A stretch of DNA of 64,000 bases. Source: Pseudoips prasinana (taxonomy: Eukaryota; Arthropoda; Insecta; Lepidoptera; Nolidae). The stretch lies in assembly GCA_951640165.1 (NCBI GenBank), contig OX621241.1, positions 1,188,001 to 1,252,000 of the forward strand, in the 5' to 3' direction. Position numbers and translations under genes: made by a program. Below the pieces are notes generated by a model. The model was not told the origin of the DNA. It saw nothing but the letters and a program-made list of their open reading frames with translations, and made no database searches. Below are positions 18,985-28,870 of this stretch, in pieces (position 1 is the stretch's first letter; every line of letters starts with the position of its first letter).

Positions 18985-19075
18985 TTACCTTGGTTACCCG
19001 ACGTTTCGGCATGGATTGCACCAGCCGTGGTCGTGGCCGTGCATACCATGCCGAAACGTCGGGTAACCAAGGTAA
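18985..19075. repeat. Perfect 30-bp inverted repeat with 31-nt loop
   Basis: Arms 18,985-19,014 and 19,046-19,075 pair at 30 of 30 positions (arm contains cccgacgtttcggcatgg). The loop is GC-rich (ccagccgtggtcgtggccgt). The ccgaaacgtcggg core is one I associate with common lepidopteran repeats, possibly Penelope-related; this is not certain. Confidence 0.8.
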
Positions 19076-19277
19076 TGCTTTGTCTATATCTTTATCGCGA
19101 TTGAGACCCGTGTCCACAGTGTATAAAAATGTGTACAAATCGCGAAAGTTTAAAACCATTAAAATGGTTCTTAATTAAGAAACAGGTTGTGATACGATGC
19201 AACGTCTCCGTACACCAGCGGTGTCCGAAGTCGTTTAGTCACAAATAGGAGCACAATATCTAAACCTCTTTCACTTA

Positions 19278-19326
19278 CCCCTTTCAAGATAGCAAGCGAA
19301 CAAATCGCTTACTATCTTGGAAGAGG
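19278..19326. repeat. Imperfect hairpin, 22-bp arms
   Basis: Arms 19,278-19,299 and 19,305-19,326 pair at 19 of 22 positions (caagatagcaagcga core), 5-nt loop. Confidence 0.6.
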
Positions 19327-19474
19327 TAAAACATAGCGTTTTTAGTTGTATGGCTAGCGAACTACTCTACCTCACAAAGACATGATCCTGCGTACTGTTG
19401 CCAGAGCGCTTCTGGCAGTGGAATGTCACGCATTAGTAATTTAGCAAGATACAATGAAAATACGTTTATTCTGT

Positions 19475-20065
19475 ATAATAATAATAATAATTTATTTATT
19501 TCAAGTAACATGACTCACATTTGTTGGTAACAATAATTCTTAGACCTATATTAGTATTCCTATAACAACACATACACACACACAATCACTGCCACCATCC
19601 CAACACTGAAGTGCTTGCAGCAGCGACTCACATACAGACAATCGAGTCTGCTGGCCACACAGCTCATGACAATGTTGGGGCTGACCCGTACGCGGCGCAC
19701 CAGGGAAGCGCATCGTTTTCTCATAGTTGTATAAAAACAATCGACTCGAGCATCCGCAAACATCCCTGATGCACTACAAAAGCGGGGCAACCCCATCAAT
19801 ATCCTGAACGCATTATTATATTGTATGCGAAGGGCGCTGTACGATTTCTGCGTATAATGAGCCCACAGACAGCACGTGTAAAACGAAGTGCAGTATGCAC
19901 GAAACAGAGTTTTTTTAACACCCGGTGAACAACGTGCAAATCTGCGAGCTATCATATTTGCCCTGACCGACAGCGCCCTTCGCTCACGCTCAATATCCTC
20001 ATCGTCTTTCATGCCAGCGGTCAAGACGTGTCCAAGATATTTTATCTTATATACCCTGTATGTTC
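19475..20065 (-). pseudogene. LINE 3' fragment: reverse transcriptase carboxy-terminal region
   Basis: The minus strand reads KYLGHVLTAGMKDDEDIERE, then RALSVRANMIARRFARCSPG, VKKTLFRAYCTSFYTCCLW, RIQYNNAFRILMGLPRFCSA, SGMFADARVDCFYTTMRKRC and ASLVRRVRVSPNIV. This is typical of the region downstream of the catalytic domain in non-LTR reverse transcriptases. The ORF loses similarity after about 19,640. The minus-strand 3' end carries an (ATT)n-type tail at 19,475-19,500. The element is 5'-truncated near 20,050 with no catalytic motifs, so it is inactive. It is not the same family as LINE1-3. Confidence 0.8.
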
Positions 20066-20164
20066 TGTATATTAACACAGATAATAATTTAAAATTAAAC
20101 TATACAAAGAAAACATATGTAAACATAATAAGGCACTAAAATTATCTGTGTATGATGAAGCGAC

Positions 20165-20870
20165 TCGCTGACGCGTAACTGAATACTAGAGGTCACAGTT
20201 GCAATAACGAGTATACTGGTTTCATGCATCCCGGGTGATAGCAGGTTACAGTCGCAATTACGAATATATTAGTTTGTTGCGTCCAAGGATGTAGCGACGC
20301 GCCGACGCGTAACTGAATACTAGCGGTTACAGTCACAATTACAAGTATATTAATTTATTGTGCCCCTGGATGCATCGTATTGTAACTGAATACTAGCGGT
20401 TACAGTCACAATTACGAGTATACTGGTTTCATGCATCCCGGGTGATAGCAGGTTACAGTCGCAATTCCGAATATATTAGTTTGTTGCGTCCAGGGATGTA
20501 GCGACGCGCCAACGCGTAACTGAATACTAACGGTTTCAATCGCAATTAAGAGTATACTAATTTATTACGCCCCTGGATGTAACGAAGCGTAACTGAATAC
20601 TAGCGGTTACAGTCACAATTACGAGTATACTGGTTTGTTGCGTCCAAAGATGTAGCGACGCGTAACTGAATACTAGCGGTTACAGTCACAATTACAAGTA
20701 TACTAATTTATTGTGCCCCTGGATGCATCGTATTGTAACTGAATACTAGCGGTTAGAGTCGCAATTACGAATATACTAGATTATTGCTCCTTGGCATGTA
20801 ACGAAGCGTAACTGAGTACTAGCTGTTACTGTCGCAATGACGGGTCTACCAATTTTAATAATAGATCCGT
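20165..20870. repeat. 73-bp satellite array with higher-order structure
   Basis: Landmark aactgaatacta (aactgagtacta in the last unit) starts at 20,177, 20,311, 20,384, 20,518, 20,591, 20,664, 20,737 and 20,810. Spacings are 134, 73, 134, 73, 73, 73 and 73. The unit reads cgtaactgaatactagcggt, tacagtcacaattacgagta, tactggtttgttgcgtccaa and ggatgtagcga. The 134-bp units contain an extra 61-bp partial copy carrying catgcatcccgggtgatagc. Flanked by AT-rich DNA. Confidence 0.9.
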
Positions 20871-21344
20871 TGTCACAGTCATCTAAAATTATGGTTAACT
20901 TATTAATTAATAAAGCAAACTAACTAATTGGCTTAGTGCGCTGTAATTAGAGCTGTGAGGTTTACGCGTATCATTACGTGGCGTGTTTCTTATTGTACTT
21001 ACTACTCCCACGAAGTGTACTTAAGTATATCACGCTTACCATGGGATTAACGATCGAATCAAAAAGTTAATTTTAAGATCTGATAGTGACGTGGGCTTCC
21101 ATATGCCAAGATCAGGAAAAGTGAGAACTTTTATAAAAAAAAATACAAATGTAATAGTGTTTTATAACCTTATTTCAATAATAACAATAACTTGCATCCT
21201 ATCATAAAGTATACCGTAAAATCTAAAACATTACAAAAATATTAATCTAGTGTTCCTGTGCATGGATATGCTCGCCAGATTTTTCTCATACAGGCAGACT
21301 CCACTATATACCTAAAATCCTAAATTCTGAACAAAAGGATTATC
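20871..21344. other. No recognised feature
   Basis: AT-rich sequence. No gene or repeat supported. Confidence 0.4.
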
Positions 21345-21515
21345 TCAGAAATGGGAAATCATAAATTTAATCATCCGGCGGGTCTCAAACCAGGCAAGGT
21401 ACGAGCGATACAAACTGGGAGTTCAAATTCAGGATTCCTTGATTAAATTTATGAATACCCATTTTTAAGGTTAGATTAAAGCTTTGTATTGCGAATAATG
21501 CTATAAAATTCAAAA
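21345..21515. repeat. Foldback-like repeat shared with 4393-4482
   Basis: The words gggaaatcataaatttaatc (about 21,352) and gattaaatttatgaataccc (about 21,443) form an inverted pair around a ~70-nt interior. The right part matches 4393-4482 in inverse orientation. Confidence 0.55.
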
Positions 21516-21688
21516 GCATGATGTCATTTCCTTATCCATTTATGGGAATTCGAACAGATCGCAATCTTCTAAACACTGTACACATATGAAAGCACAGGGA
21601 CTTTCGAATGCCTTTTTCTAGTAACCGTTTACCAAAATGAACATTCCAATGTCAACAGAGAGACGTCAGCTGATTTTTTTTTATATTA

Positions 21689-22970
21689 GGTCTTTACCTA
21701 TGAAATTGCCGTTCTGCAGTACTGGCCATTTCAAATCAAAATAATTTTTGTTTGGCTAAGAATTCTAATTTCAAATTAATTTTATTTTAAAAACATGGAT
21801 TCTTTTTTCCAAAAGTAGTCATTTCTTTATTGATTAGTGTTACATTTTCATCGCATTTCAATCTTTTTCGTCATCATGGATACGTTAAAAATTCGAGTAA
21901 TTATGGAATATGAGTACCGTCGTGGCAGCAACGCGGCACAAGCGGCACGCAACATCAACGACGTTTACGGAGCTAACACTACAAACCAACGCACCACCTG
22001 TTATTGGTTTGCTCGCTTCCGTTCTGGAAATTTCGACCTGAAAAATGAACCTCGCGGTCGTCCGAAGACTTTGGTCGACAATGACGAATTAAAGGCGGTT
22101 GTGGAAGCTGATGATACACAATCTACGGCTGAATTAGCAGCAGCTTTCGACGTTAGCGTCAAAACAATATTGGTCCATTTGCGTCAAATTGGCAAGGTAA
22201 AAAAGCTTGACAAATGGGTGCCCCACGAACTCAATGATCGCCAGCGCGAAGTACGCGTCGAGACGTGCCTTGCACTGCTCAACAGACACACAAATGAAGG
22301 AATTTTGAACCGCATTGTTACCTGCGATGAAAAATGGATTCTGTTTGATAACCGCAAGCGCTCAGCAAGTTGGTTGGATCCTGGTTCAGCACCTAAACAA
22401 TGCCCTAAACGAAAACTTACCCCTAGAAAAGTGATGGTCACTGTTTGGTGGTCTAGCGCCGGTGTGATTCATCACAGCTTCTTACCAAACGGGGTGAGCA
22501 TTACTGCAGATGTGTACTGTGAAGAACTGAGCACAATGATGGAGAAGCTGGCGCATCTCCAACCAGCATTGGTCAATCGCTCGTCTCCGCTGCTCCTGCA
22601 CGACAACGCGCGACCTCATACTGCACAGCAGACGGTCTCCAAGTTGCAAGAACTGGGGTTGGAAGCTCTCCGTCATCCGCCCTACTCACCAGACCTTGCG
22701 CCTACAGACTACTACTTTTTCCAGAATTTGGATAACTTCTTGGCGGGAAAAAAATTCAATACCCGAGAGGCAGTACAAAATGCCTTTGAAGAATTTGTTG
22801 CCTCCCGTCCAGCTGATTTCTTTAAGAAGGGCATCAATAAACTGCCACTGCGATGGCAAAGATGCATTGATTGCATGGGTGATTACTTCGATTAATACAA
22901 ATAAAAAAATTCATTAAAAAAATTCGTTTAAATTTTTTCATACAAAACGGCAATTTCATAGGTAAAGACC
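21689..22970 (+). mobile_element. Complete mariner element (cecropia/Hsmar1-like)
   Basis: 1,282 bp, flanked on both sides by TA (21,687-21,688 and 22,971-22,972). Terminal inverted repeats of 28 bp (21,689-21,716 and 22,943-22,970) match at 27 of 28 positions and begin GGTCTTTACCTATGAAATTG. It carries one uninterrupted transposase ORF. All parts needed for autonomy appear present. The protein resembles the transposase group that includes Hsmar1/SETMAR, which by established classification is the cecropia subfamily; the subfamily call is from memory. Confidence 0.95.
21876..22895 (+). CDS. Mariner transposase, DD34D
   Basis: 339 residues from the ATG at 21,876 (MDTLKIRVIMEYEYRRGS). The frame is open from 21,837, but the later ATG gives the usual mariner length and N terminus. 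Two helix-turn-helix regions bind the terminal repeats (residues ~1-55 and ~70-110) with the linker motif GRPK at 61-64. WVPHEL is at 114-119. The catalytic triad is D151 in VTCDEKW, D243 in LLHDNARPHTA and D278 in YSPDLAPTDYYFF, with 34 residues between the last two. It cuts and pastes the element at TA sites as a dimer in the nucleus. No stop, frameshift or missing catalytic residue is visible, so it may be functional. The first 24 bases of the plus-strand frame before the ATG are probably 5' UTR. Confidence 0.95.
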   Translation: MDTLKIRVIMEYEYRRGSNAAQAARNINDVYGANTTNQRTTCYWFARFRSGNFDLKNEPRGRPKTLVDNDELKAVVEADDTQSTAELAAAFDVSVKTILVHLRQIGKVKKLDKWVPHELNDRQREVRVETCLALLNRHTNEGILNRIVTCDEKWILFDNRKRSASWLDPGSAPKQCPKRKLTPRKVMVTVWWSSAGVIHHSFLPNGVSITADVYCEELSTMMEKLAHLQPALVNRSSPLLLHDNARPHTAQQTVSKLQELGLEALRHPPYSPDLAPTDYYFFQNLDNFLAGKKFNTREAVQNAFEEFVASRPADFFKKGINKLPLRWQRCIDCMGDYFD

Positions 22971-22972
22971 TA

Positions 22973-23424
22973 TTATTTCCTCATTTATGACAAGATTTAA
23001 AAATTAACACGCATGGGATTAAACTGGAAATGATATATAAAAATGCTGAAATAGAATGATTTTGTATACCTTTTGTCTTAAATATTTGATAAAAAGTCAT
23101 GGTGATGTTACAGTGTATTAGCTAAGTAAATATTATATGACGTCATTAGCCTCGCAAGTAGTCCAGAGGGATATTATATATTCGCGAAGAATTTGCTGTT
23201 TGAACTCTGCGATACGGTCAGACTTAATATGTTTGTGTAATGATAAGTGCTCCTGGACACATTCTAGCCACTGCCAACAGAAACTAGCAATGCCGAAGGA
23301 AAAATATTAATGTAATTTAATGTGCTTATATTTAATCTATTATTATGATTTGTTCTATTGGTGCACATGCTTAGAAAACGTCTGAGATAATGTCTTTTAG
23401 ATTCACAACTCATTTTATTTTATT
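22973..23424. other. No recognised feature
   Basis: AT-rich flank of the mariner. No gene or repeat supported. Confidence 0.4.
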
Positions 23425-23715
23425 TATTAGGTTTACCAACAGAAAATAATAATAATAAATATCCTAGGAGATTATTTACACACGACCATCTCATCCCATA
23501 GTAAGCAGAGCTTGTACTGTGGAAGCCAGATAACTGATATACTTCATATACTACTGTTTTTGTAAATACATACTTATATAGATAATTACACCCAGACTCA
23601 GGACAAACAGACACGTTCATGCACACAAATATCTGTCCTGAGTGGGAATCCAACCCACGGCCTCCGGCGTGAAAAGCAAGCATTTGCCAAACACGCCAAC
23701 AGGCCCGACTACCGA
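23425..23715 (-). mobile_element. tRNA-derived SINE, full-length copy
   Basis: On the minus strand: a tRNA-like head with A-box-like tggcgtgtttggca and B box gggttggattccca, then cactcaggacagatatttgt, gtgcatgaacgtgtctgttt, gagtctgggtgtaattatct, ttctggcttccacagtacaagctc (in parts) and cgtgtgtaaataatctccta, ending in an (ATT)n tail at 23,445-23,460. Same family as 28,031-28,296 and the split copy around LINE1. Confidence 0.85.
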
Positions 23716-23789
23716 AGCTACAATATTTCACGTACAGACGCTAGTATAGGTACCATAAAACTTGATTCTAATTGCGCTCATAGCCAGAT

Positions 23790-24025
23790 GTTCTCACCAA
23801 TCTGTAAATGATAGACGAGGTTAAGCAATTAGGCGCGCGGTCAGTCCATAGATGGGTGATCGCCAATGGGGTTTAATTTCTGAGCGTCTTCGTGCTTGGG
23901 GGGGCACGTTAAGCTGTCGGTCCAAGTTGTAGCCATTAGGCAACAGTCGTAGAGCCATGTCAGAGACCTACTGGGCGGCTTGAACAACTCTGACGCCAAG
24001 GTAACCACTGCCCATACGATTAATA
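23790..24025 (+). repeat. Interspersed repeat, uninterrupted copy
   Basis: Landmarks: ctcaccaatctgtaaatgat, aggttaagcaattaggcgcg, cggtcagtccatagatgggt, gagcgtcttcgtgcttgg, gcacgttaagctgtcggtcc, gccatgtcagagacctactg, ggcggcttgaacaactctga and ggtaaccactgcccatacga. Homologous to 24,400-24,990 (interrupted) and 31,245-31,315 (3' fragment). A common lepidopteran repeat as I recall; class uncertain. Confidence 0.7.
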
Positions 24026-24399
24026 AATAAGTATCTAGTTATAGGTAAATATCACTTGTTTAGATACACTCTGTGGGTAGTGAATTAAATTAGAAAATGT
24101 TAATATAAATGCCTCAATTATTGAAACTATTAATTTTATATAGGGGTAATGCTTTTTACTATATAATGCGGAATATGAACCCGTAATACCCGAAAAATGT
24201 CTTGTTCTTGTGTCGAAATCAATTATAGTAAGAGTTCACATTATTTTACATTTCATTTTAAAAACTGTACATCCATATAAAAATTATATACTCAAACCAC
24301 CTGCTTTCCACGTAAGGCATTATGCCTTGTTAGACGCCCTTATCAAAATTAAAGTGTCAAATGGCGAATGTCAAGACTATAATCACTGGTTTCTTCACA

Positions 24400-24990
24400 G
24401 CCAGTTGCACTCACCGGTCTGTAAGCAATGGATTAAGTTAGGCACCTAGACGTCCCCCGGGTTCACAGGTGGTTGGAGTGGGGACTCCGGCCGCCCTTGT
24501 CCTTAAGGAGGGGAGCCTGGGAAGAGGCGATTTGTGGCAGCTTCAAGTCGCCTACGCATAAAATGTGCAACGGGGGCATCACGCCCCGGGAGGAGCCTAT
24601 TTTTAGACGCATAGGTGCAACTGTGGTGGTTGCGGATGGCAATCGTTTGGAGTTCCCGGAGCCATGACTATAAGCATCTAGAGGCTAGGTTGCCGTGGTG
24701 GTTTTAGTGGGTAACCCTGTGGACTCCCACATACCCCGTCGTCTCCCCAAACCTATAAAAGGTTTCTACCCCGAAAATAAAATAAATAAGGTACCTAGGG
24801 GTGCGGTCATTCTATAGATGGAAAACCGCCAAAGTAGTTTAACTTCTCAACGTTTCCGCGCTTCGGTAGGCAAGCGTAGGTAAAGCTGTCGGTCCCGGTT
24901 TTAGTCATTAGTCGTTAAGCCAAGTCAGAGGCCTATTGGGCAGCTTTAACAACTCTGACTGGTGACCACTGTACGCACTATGTAGAAAAA
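24400..24990 (+). repeat. Interspersed repeat, copy split by an insertion
   Basis: The left part ctcaccggtctgtaagcaat-ggattaagttaggcacctag is separated from the right part ggtacctaggggtgcggtca-ttctatagatgg... by 341 bp. The right part runs to ctctgactggtgaccactgt. Alignment to 23,790-24,025 shows the two parts are contiguous there. Confidence 0.75.
24450..24790 (+). mobile_element. 341-bp retrotransposed insert with target duplication
   Basis: Starts acgtcccccgggttcacagg and ends tctaccccgaaaataaaataaataa, an A-rich 3' tail. It is flanked by ggcacctag (24,441-24,449) and ggtacctag (24,791-24,799), a 9-bp target duplication with one later substitution. The body is GC-rich (ctccggccgcccttgtcctt, acgccccgggaggagcctat). 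The 64-codon frame at 24,473-24,667 is probably not translated. It is a SINE or the 3' end of a LINE; I cannot decide. Confidence 0.75.
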
Positions 24991-25555
24991 GGCTGTTTTC
25001 TCGCGATGGATTGTGCACCTTGTCCAGCCGTGGACGTCTTTCGGCTGATATGATGACGACAATGTTTCACGAGGGGAGGTGATGGAGTCATCTATCGGTA
25101 TCGACAATTACGACGTATTATTCGAGGAATCGCTAAGCTATTTACATTCCTTGAAAAATAAAATGTATTAAAACGTTTTCGCTCAAGTGATTTAATGGAT
25201 AATTACATGATGGGGGTATATTTATGATAATAATATTTATTAGGTAACTAGTTGGCACGTTATATTTTATGTAGGCTTTATAAATTTAAGCAATCCCTAA
25301 TTCAGTTAACAAGCTAATCCCACGTTCTATGAATTCATTTGAAATTATTCGCAGTATTTTTGAAGCCTAATTTTGATACGCGTTTACACCGAGCTCTATT
25401 GAATTAAAGGTGAGTCTTGATTAAGTCTGAAACTCTATAATTACTTGGTTTAGAAGAGGAGACCTGCTAGTGTAGTGGCCCAATCATTGTGCATTCGAGT
25501 GAATAACACGAGCATTTGATTCTTGATATAAAAACATTTTTATATAATATAAAAT
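24991..25555. other. No recognised gene
   Basis: AT-rich. A tRNA-head-like piece (gacctgctagtgtagtggcc ... cgagcatttgattc) at 25,463-25,525 may be a decayed SINE; weak. Confidence 0.35.
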
Positions 25556-25772
25556 ATAATAGCCTAGCCTATATGTTGACACGACCTCTTAGTAATATTC
25601 ATGCAAAATTTGAAGTAAATCCATGCAATACATTTAGAGTTTAGCCCGGACATACATACAGACAAACAGACAAAAATTCTAAAGATATATCGATTGTAGA
25701 TCACGCCACAAGTATCCTTTTAAAAAAATATTCAATGTACAGTTTTGACTCTTGTACGATTTTATTATATGT

Positions 25773-25775
<3 letters not shown>
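25556..25775 (-). mobile_element. Short Helitron-like element, 3'-truncated copy
   Basis: Reverse complement of the 15,327-15,647 family: ttagtaatattcatgcaaaa, gagtttagcccggacataca, ttcaatgtacagttttgact and cgattttattatatgtata. The 5' end lies at the AT microsatellite. The CTAG end is missing on the left. Confidence 0.65.

Positions 25776-25847
<72 letters not shown>
25776..25847. repeat. (AT)n microsatellite
   Basis: About 36 uninterrupted AT units, directly adjoining the 5' end of the Helitron-like element, which itself reads tatacatataata. Confidence 0.95.
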
Positions 25848-25851
<4 letters not shown>

Positions 25852-26424
25852 ATAACACATAACTAAAAAAAGTTATGTCAGAAAGAAAGGGTACCGCTTG
25901 GTCAGGGATACCGCACCTTCAATGAGGTATAACGATCTTCCTTACGTCCGGGAATGTGCTACCGCATGCAAATGCTCATAAAGCAACAAAACGCATAACT
26001 ACAATAAAGAATGTCGACCACTAAAAAGATTTTTAAAATAGAATAAGTAAAATAAATTACCTATTCATTGTGACCATTAAATTTTCTAACGACAAGTAAA
26101 CACAGTTCTCAAAGAGTTTATTTTACAATTTATAGCAGTAATTTGAATATAAATTGAGTATTAACTCCGTCGGAATGAACTTCGGTCGTAGGAAATTAGA
26201 TAGAAGTTAGTGCACATACGAGTTTATGGCGTGCACTCATCATTCTTCCGTTACTTTGTGCAGAAGATGACATGACTTTACCTTTGAACCGCCACTTCGT
26301 TATAGTTTAGTTACTGTAATAATAAAATTTAAAATGTATTTATGGTGAGTAATTATTGCACCCGCCCTAAACAATGTGTTAACCGGTAGGTGCTATCCGT
26401 AGTCTGTGCAGGCTGCAGGCCGTC
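25848..26424. other. No recognised feature
   Basis: No gene or repeat supported. Confidence 0.4.
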
Positions 26425-26675
26425 TGGTCATCATCATTACAGCTAAATAAGTCCACTGCTGGACAAGCCTCCCTCAAAAATCATCTTGGGGATATGCCTT
26501 AATCGCCCGCTTGGCAGGCGGGTTGGCGATCGCAGTAAGATGGTCATAGTACTCAGAAGGAAGCTGCTGCCCGTCCTGTGGTAGATATTCCCTCGGGTCG
26601 ACTTCTACGACCCCCACGGGATGAAATGGGGTGATGATATTCCGATTCTGATTTGTCGCCGTCACCACACAGCTA
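26425..26675 (-). mobile_element. RTE-tail SINE-like element
   Basis: Same order of landmarks as 17,455-17,676: gtccactgctggacaagcct, ggatatgccttaatcgcccg, cttggcaggcgggttggcga, ccctcgggtcgacttctacg, cccccacgggatgaaatggg and gccgtcaccacacagcta. The minus-strand frame at 26,474-26,668 crosses it and is not a gene. Confidence 0.7.
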
Positions 26676-26722
26676 AGTCTGGTCGCTGAAGAGAAATTCC
26701 AAAAGCAGTAACGGTATCCTTT

Positions 26723-26926
26723 CTCATATTTCCTCCTTCAAAGCTGAACTATTTTGCTCATATTTCCTCCTTCAAAGGTGAACTATTTTGCTCATATTTC
26801 CTCCTTCAAAGCTGAACTATTTTGCTCATATTTCCTCCTTCAAAGGTGAACTATTTTGCTCATATTTCCTCCTTCAAAGCTGAACTATTTTGCTCATATT
26901 TCCTCCTTCAAAGGTGAACTATTTTG
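26723..26926. repeat. 34-bp satellite of alternating variants
   Basis: Six perfect tandem 34-bp units (204 bp). The unit is ctcatatttcctccttcaaa followed by g-c/g-tgaactattttg. Units alternate strictly between gctgaac and ggtgaac, so the true repeat is a 68-bp dimer present three times. Confidence 0.95.
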
Positions 26927-27062
26927 ATTTTTAAGAACAAAACTACAAACAAAATAAAAATTATAATAGTAATAGCTGACTGTTTAAATTTTTCGTCTTG
27001 GGTAGCCAGATTTGTTTATCAGACTTCTATTTCCAGCATTTTTTAAATAAAACATTTTTATT

Positions 27063-27182
27063 ATTCTTTTTTTTTTAAAGACAACGCTCGCAACGTCTCG
27101 CAGGGTACTTTACAAACGTATAATTGACGGGCACAAAGTAAATCCGGACTCAGAACAACTGCTCATGGATCACACGATTGTT
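27063..27182 (-). mobile_element. SINE fragment (family of 40,182-40,390)
   Basis: Reads ttttttttaaagacaacgct, cgcagggtactttacaaacg and cggactcagaacaactgctc, the reverse complement of the 3' half of the SINE at 40,182. The tRNA head is missing. Confidence 0.65.
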
Positions 27183-27600
27183 TTTTTTATTTCATTTATT
27201 TCCTCTTTATAATTACCATTACAGGTTTATAACCTAATGGGATAATGTAGACAGCATATTACATTACTATATTATAGCTTTTTCGCTAATCGAATTCCTA
27301 TTTAAAAAGAAGTTATACGAATGGCTGACTGTAAATAACTTCTATCTATGACATTAAAGACTTAATCACAAGACATAAAACAAATGTATAATTTATTTTA
27401 CCTTAAGATGTTTATGATTATATTATTATCGATAATTACCACTAAAATGTATATAGTATTTAGAATCGCCTCTTAGTTTTTTAAGTAATATTTGCATGCT
27501 ATTGACTTGAATAGCTAAACATGTGGACATAACAATCGCATGTATTGTAACTTTGACACCTTTGTGTTTAAAGCAAATAAAGATTTATTATTTATTTATT
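27183..27600 (+). mobile_element. LINE 3' tail, remnant
   Basis: The end reads aatatttgcatgctattgac ... taaacatgtggacataacaa ... aagcaaataaagatttatta with an ATTT-type tail. It is similar in plan to the 3' end at 29,150-29,247 (tatttgcatgccgttaaaca ... ttgcaaataaatgatctt), so it is probably the same LINE family. No coding part. Confidence 0.5.
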
Positions 27601-28030
27601 TAGTTTTATAATATCATGCAATAACTTATAACATAAAGAGCCCGTACTGTGAACTGTCCCAGTGTACAACAGAACACGTCTATCTCGTCTGCAATACTGT
27701 TGAGAGTACCCAGTGCATGCGTGAAAGGAGCTGCGCTTAGCAGCTTGGTGCGAGCGCGCAAATGGGAGAGCGCGGGAATCGCACCTAAGACACGAAGTAG
27801 CGAGGAGACTGTCTTAATCATCTTGTTATGGGTGTGAGTGCATACGTTCATGCGCTATATTATTGGCCTATAGTAATAATATAGTAATTAGACTCCATTG
27901 TGATCTAATCTTGCTCTCAACGTTCAGCTTAGCTGTCCAATTAATGAGAGTGTCATGTTTCATACACCGAGGATTCTGGCAGTTTTTCTCAGTAGCTACC
28001 ACATCATGCACTGCACGATAGGGTAAAAAA
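27601..28030. other. Possible decayed element; open frames on both strands
   Basis: The minus frame 27,606-27,851 (RARTKLLSAAPFTHALGTLN, then SIADEIDVFCC) looks protein-like and could be a carboxy-terminal piece of a retrotransposon ORF. I cannot name a family. Confidence 0.3.
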
Positions 28031-28296
28031 TATAATAATAATATCCTGGGACATTATTTACACACGGCCATCTGATCTCAAACTAAGCAGACCAGTTGTA
28101 TTACGGAAACCAGATAACTGATATACTACATATACTACTTTTCTTTTGTAAATACATACTTATATAGATAATTGCACCCAGACTCAGGACAAGCAGACAT
28201 GTTCATGCACACAAATATCTGTCCCGGGTGGGAATCGAACCCATGACCTCCGGCGTGAAAAGCAAGCATTTGCCAACCCCGCCAACAGGTCCGTCA
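28031..28296 (-). mobile_element. tRNA-derived SINE, full-length copy
   Basis: Minus strand: B box gggttcgattccca, then cccgggacagatatttgtgt, gcatgaacatgtctgcttgt, gagtctgggtgcaattatct, atataagtatgtatttac and ttatctggtttccg, with the end tgtgtaaataatgtcccagg. An ATT-rich tail lies at 28,031-28,043. It shows what the interrupted SINE around LINE1 looked like. Confidence 0.85.
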
Positions 28297-28366
28297 AATG
28301 TGACATTATAACGGATTAAATGAATTGAGAATTTGTTAACTGCTCAGCTCTCTAATAGGCTAAATT

Positions 28367-28870
28367 AACCATACAGCGACTACAGACCAACATTGTAACT
28401 GGAAGGCTCATATTGACTATATATGCTCTAAGCTCAATAGGTTTGTGTTTGCTCTTAAGCGTTTACGACGCACGGCTGGCGAAAAAATTGCTTTGACCGC
28501 TTATCACGGATATGTACTCTCAGTTCTTAGATATGGGCTACTCTTATGGGGTAACTCCACTAATGTCAACAAGGCATTCATTGTGCAAAAGAAATGCCTT
28601 AGAGCTGTATTTGGTCTAAACCCGTTAGAGTCATGTAAACCGATATTTAATAAAATGAAGTTACATACATTGACGGGATTATATATCATGCAGGCAGGAC
28701 TATTTGTGAAGGATCATCCCGAGTTATTCGAGACAGTCGAAAGTATATCTGTACGCATCTGCAGAGATTCTACCCGATTAAAAACACCTTTACAGAGAAG
28801 CACATTTACCGTCAGAAATAGCCATGGCGCGACAGTTAGAATATTTAGGGATCTTACCCTAAAGACATAA
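28367..28870 (+). pseudogene. LINE reverse transcriptase, carboxy-terminal fragment
   Basis: The frame reads DQHCNWKAHIDYICSKLNRF, VFALKRLRRTAGEKIALTAY, HGYVLSVLRYGLLLWGNSTN, FIVQKKCLRAVFGLNPLESC, KPIFNKMKLHTLTGLYIMQA and GLFVKDHPELFE. This is the region beyond the catalytic palm of a Jockey/CR1-like LINE (clade uncertain). The homology extends upstream of the first ATG at 28,445, so the start is lost. A 3' UTR follows to about 29,247, ending gcaaataaatgatcttt. Confidence 0.8.
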
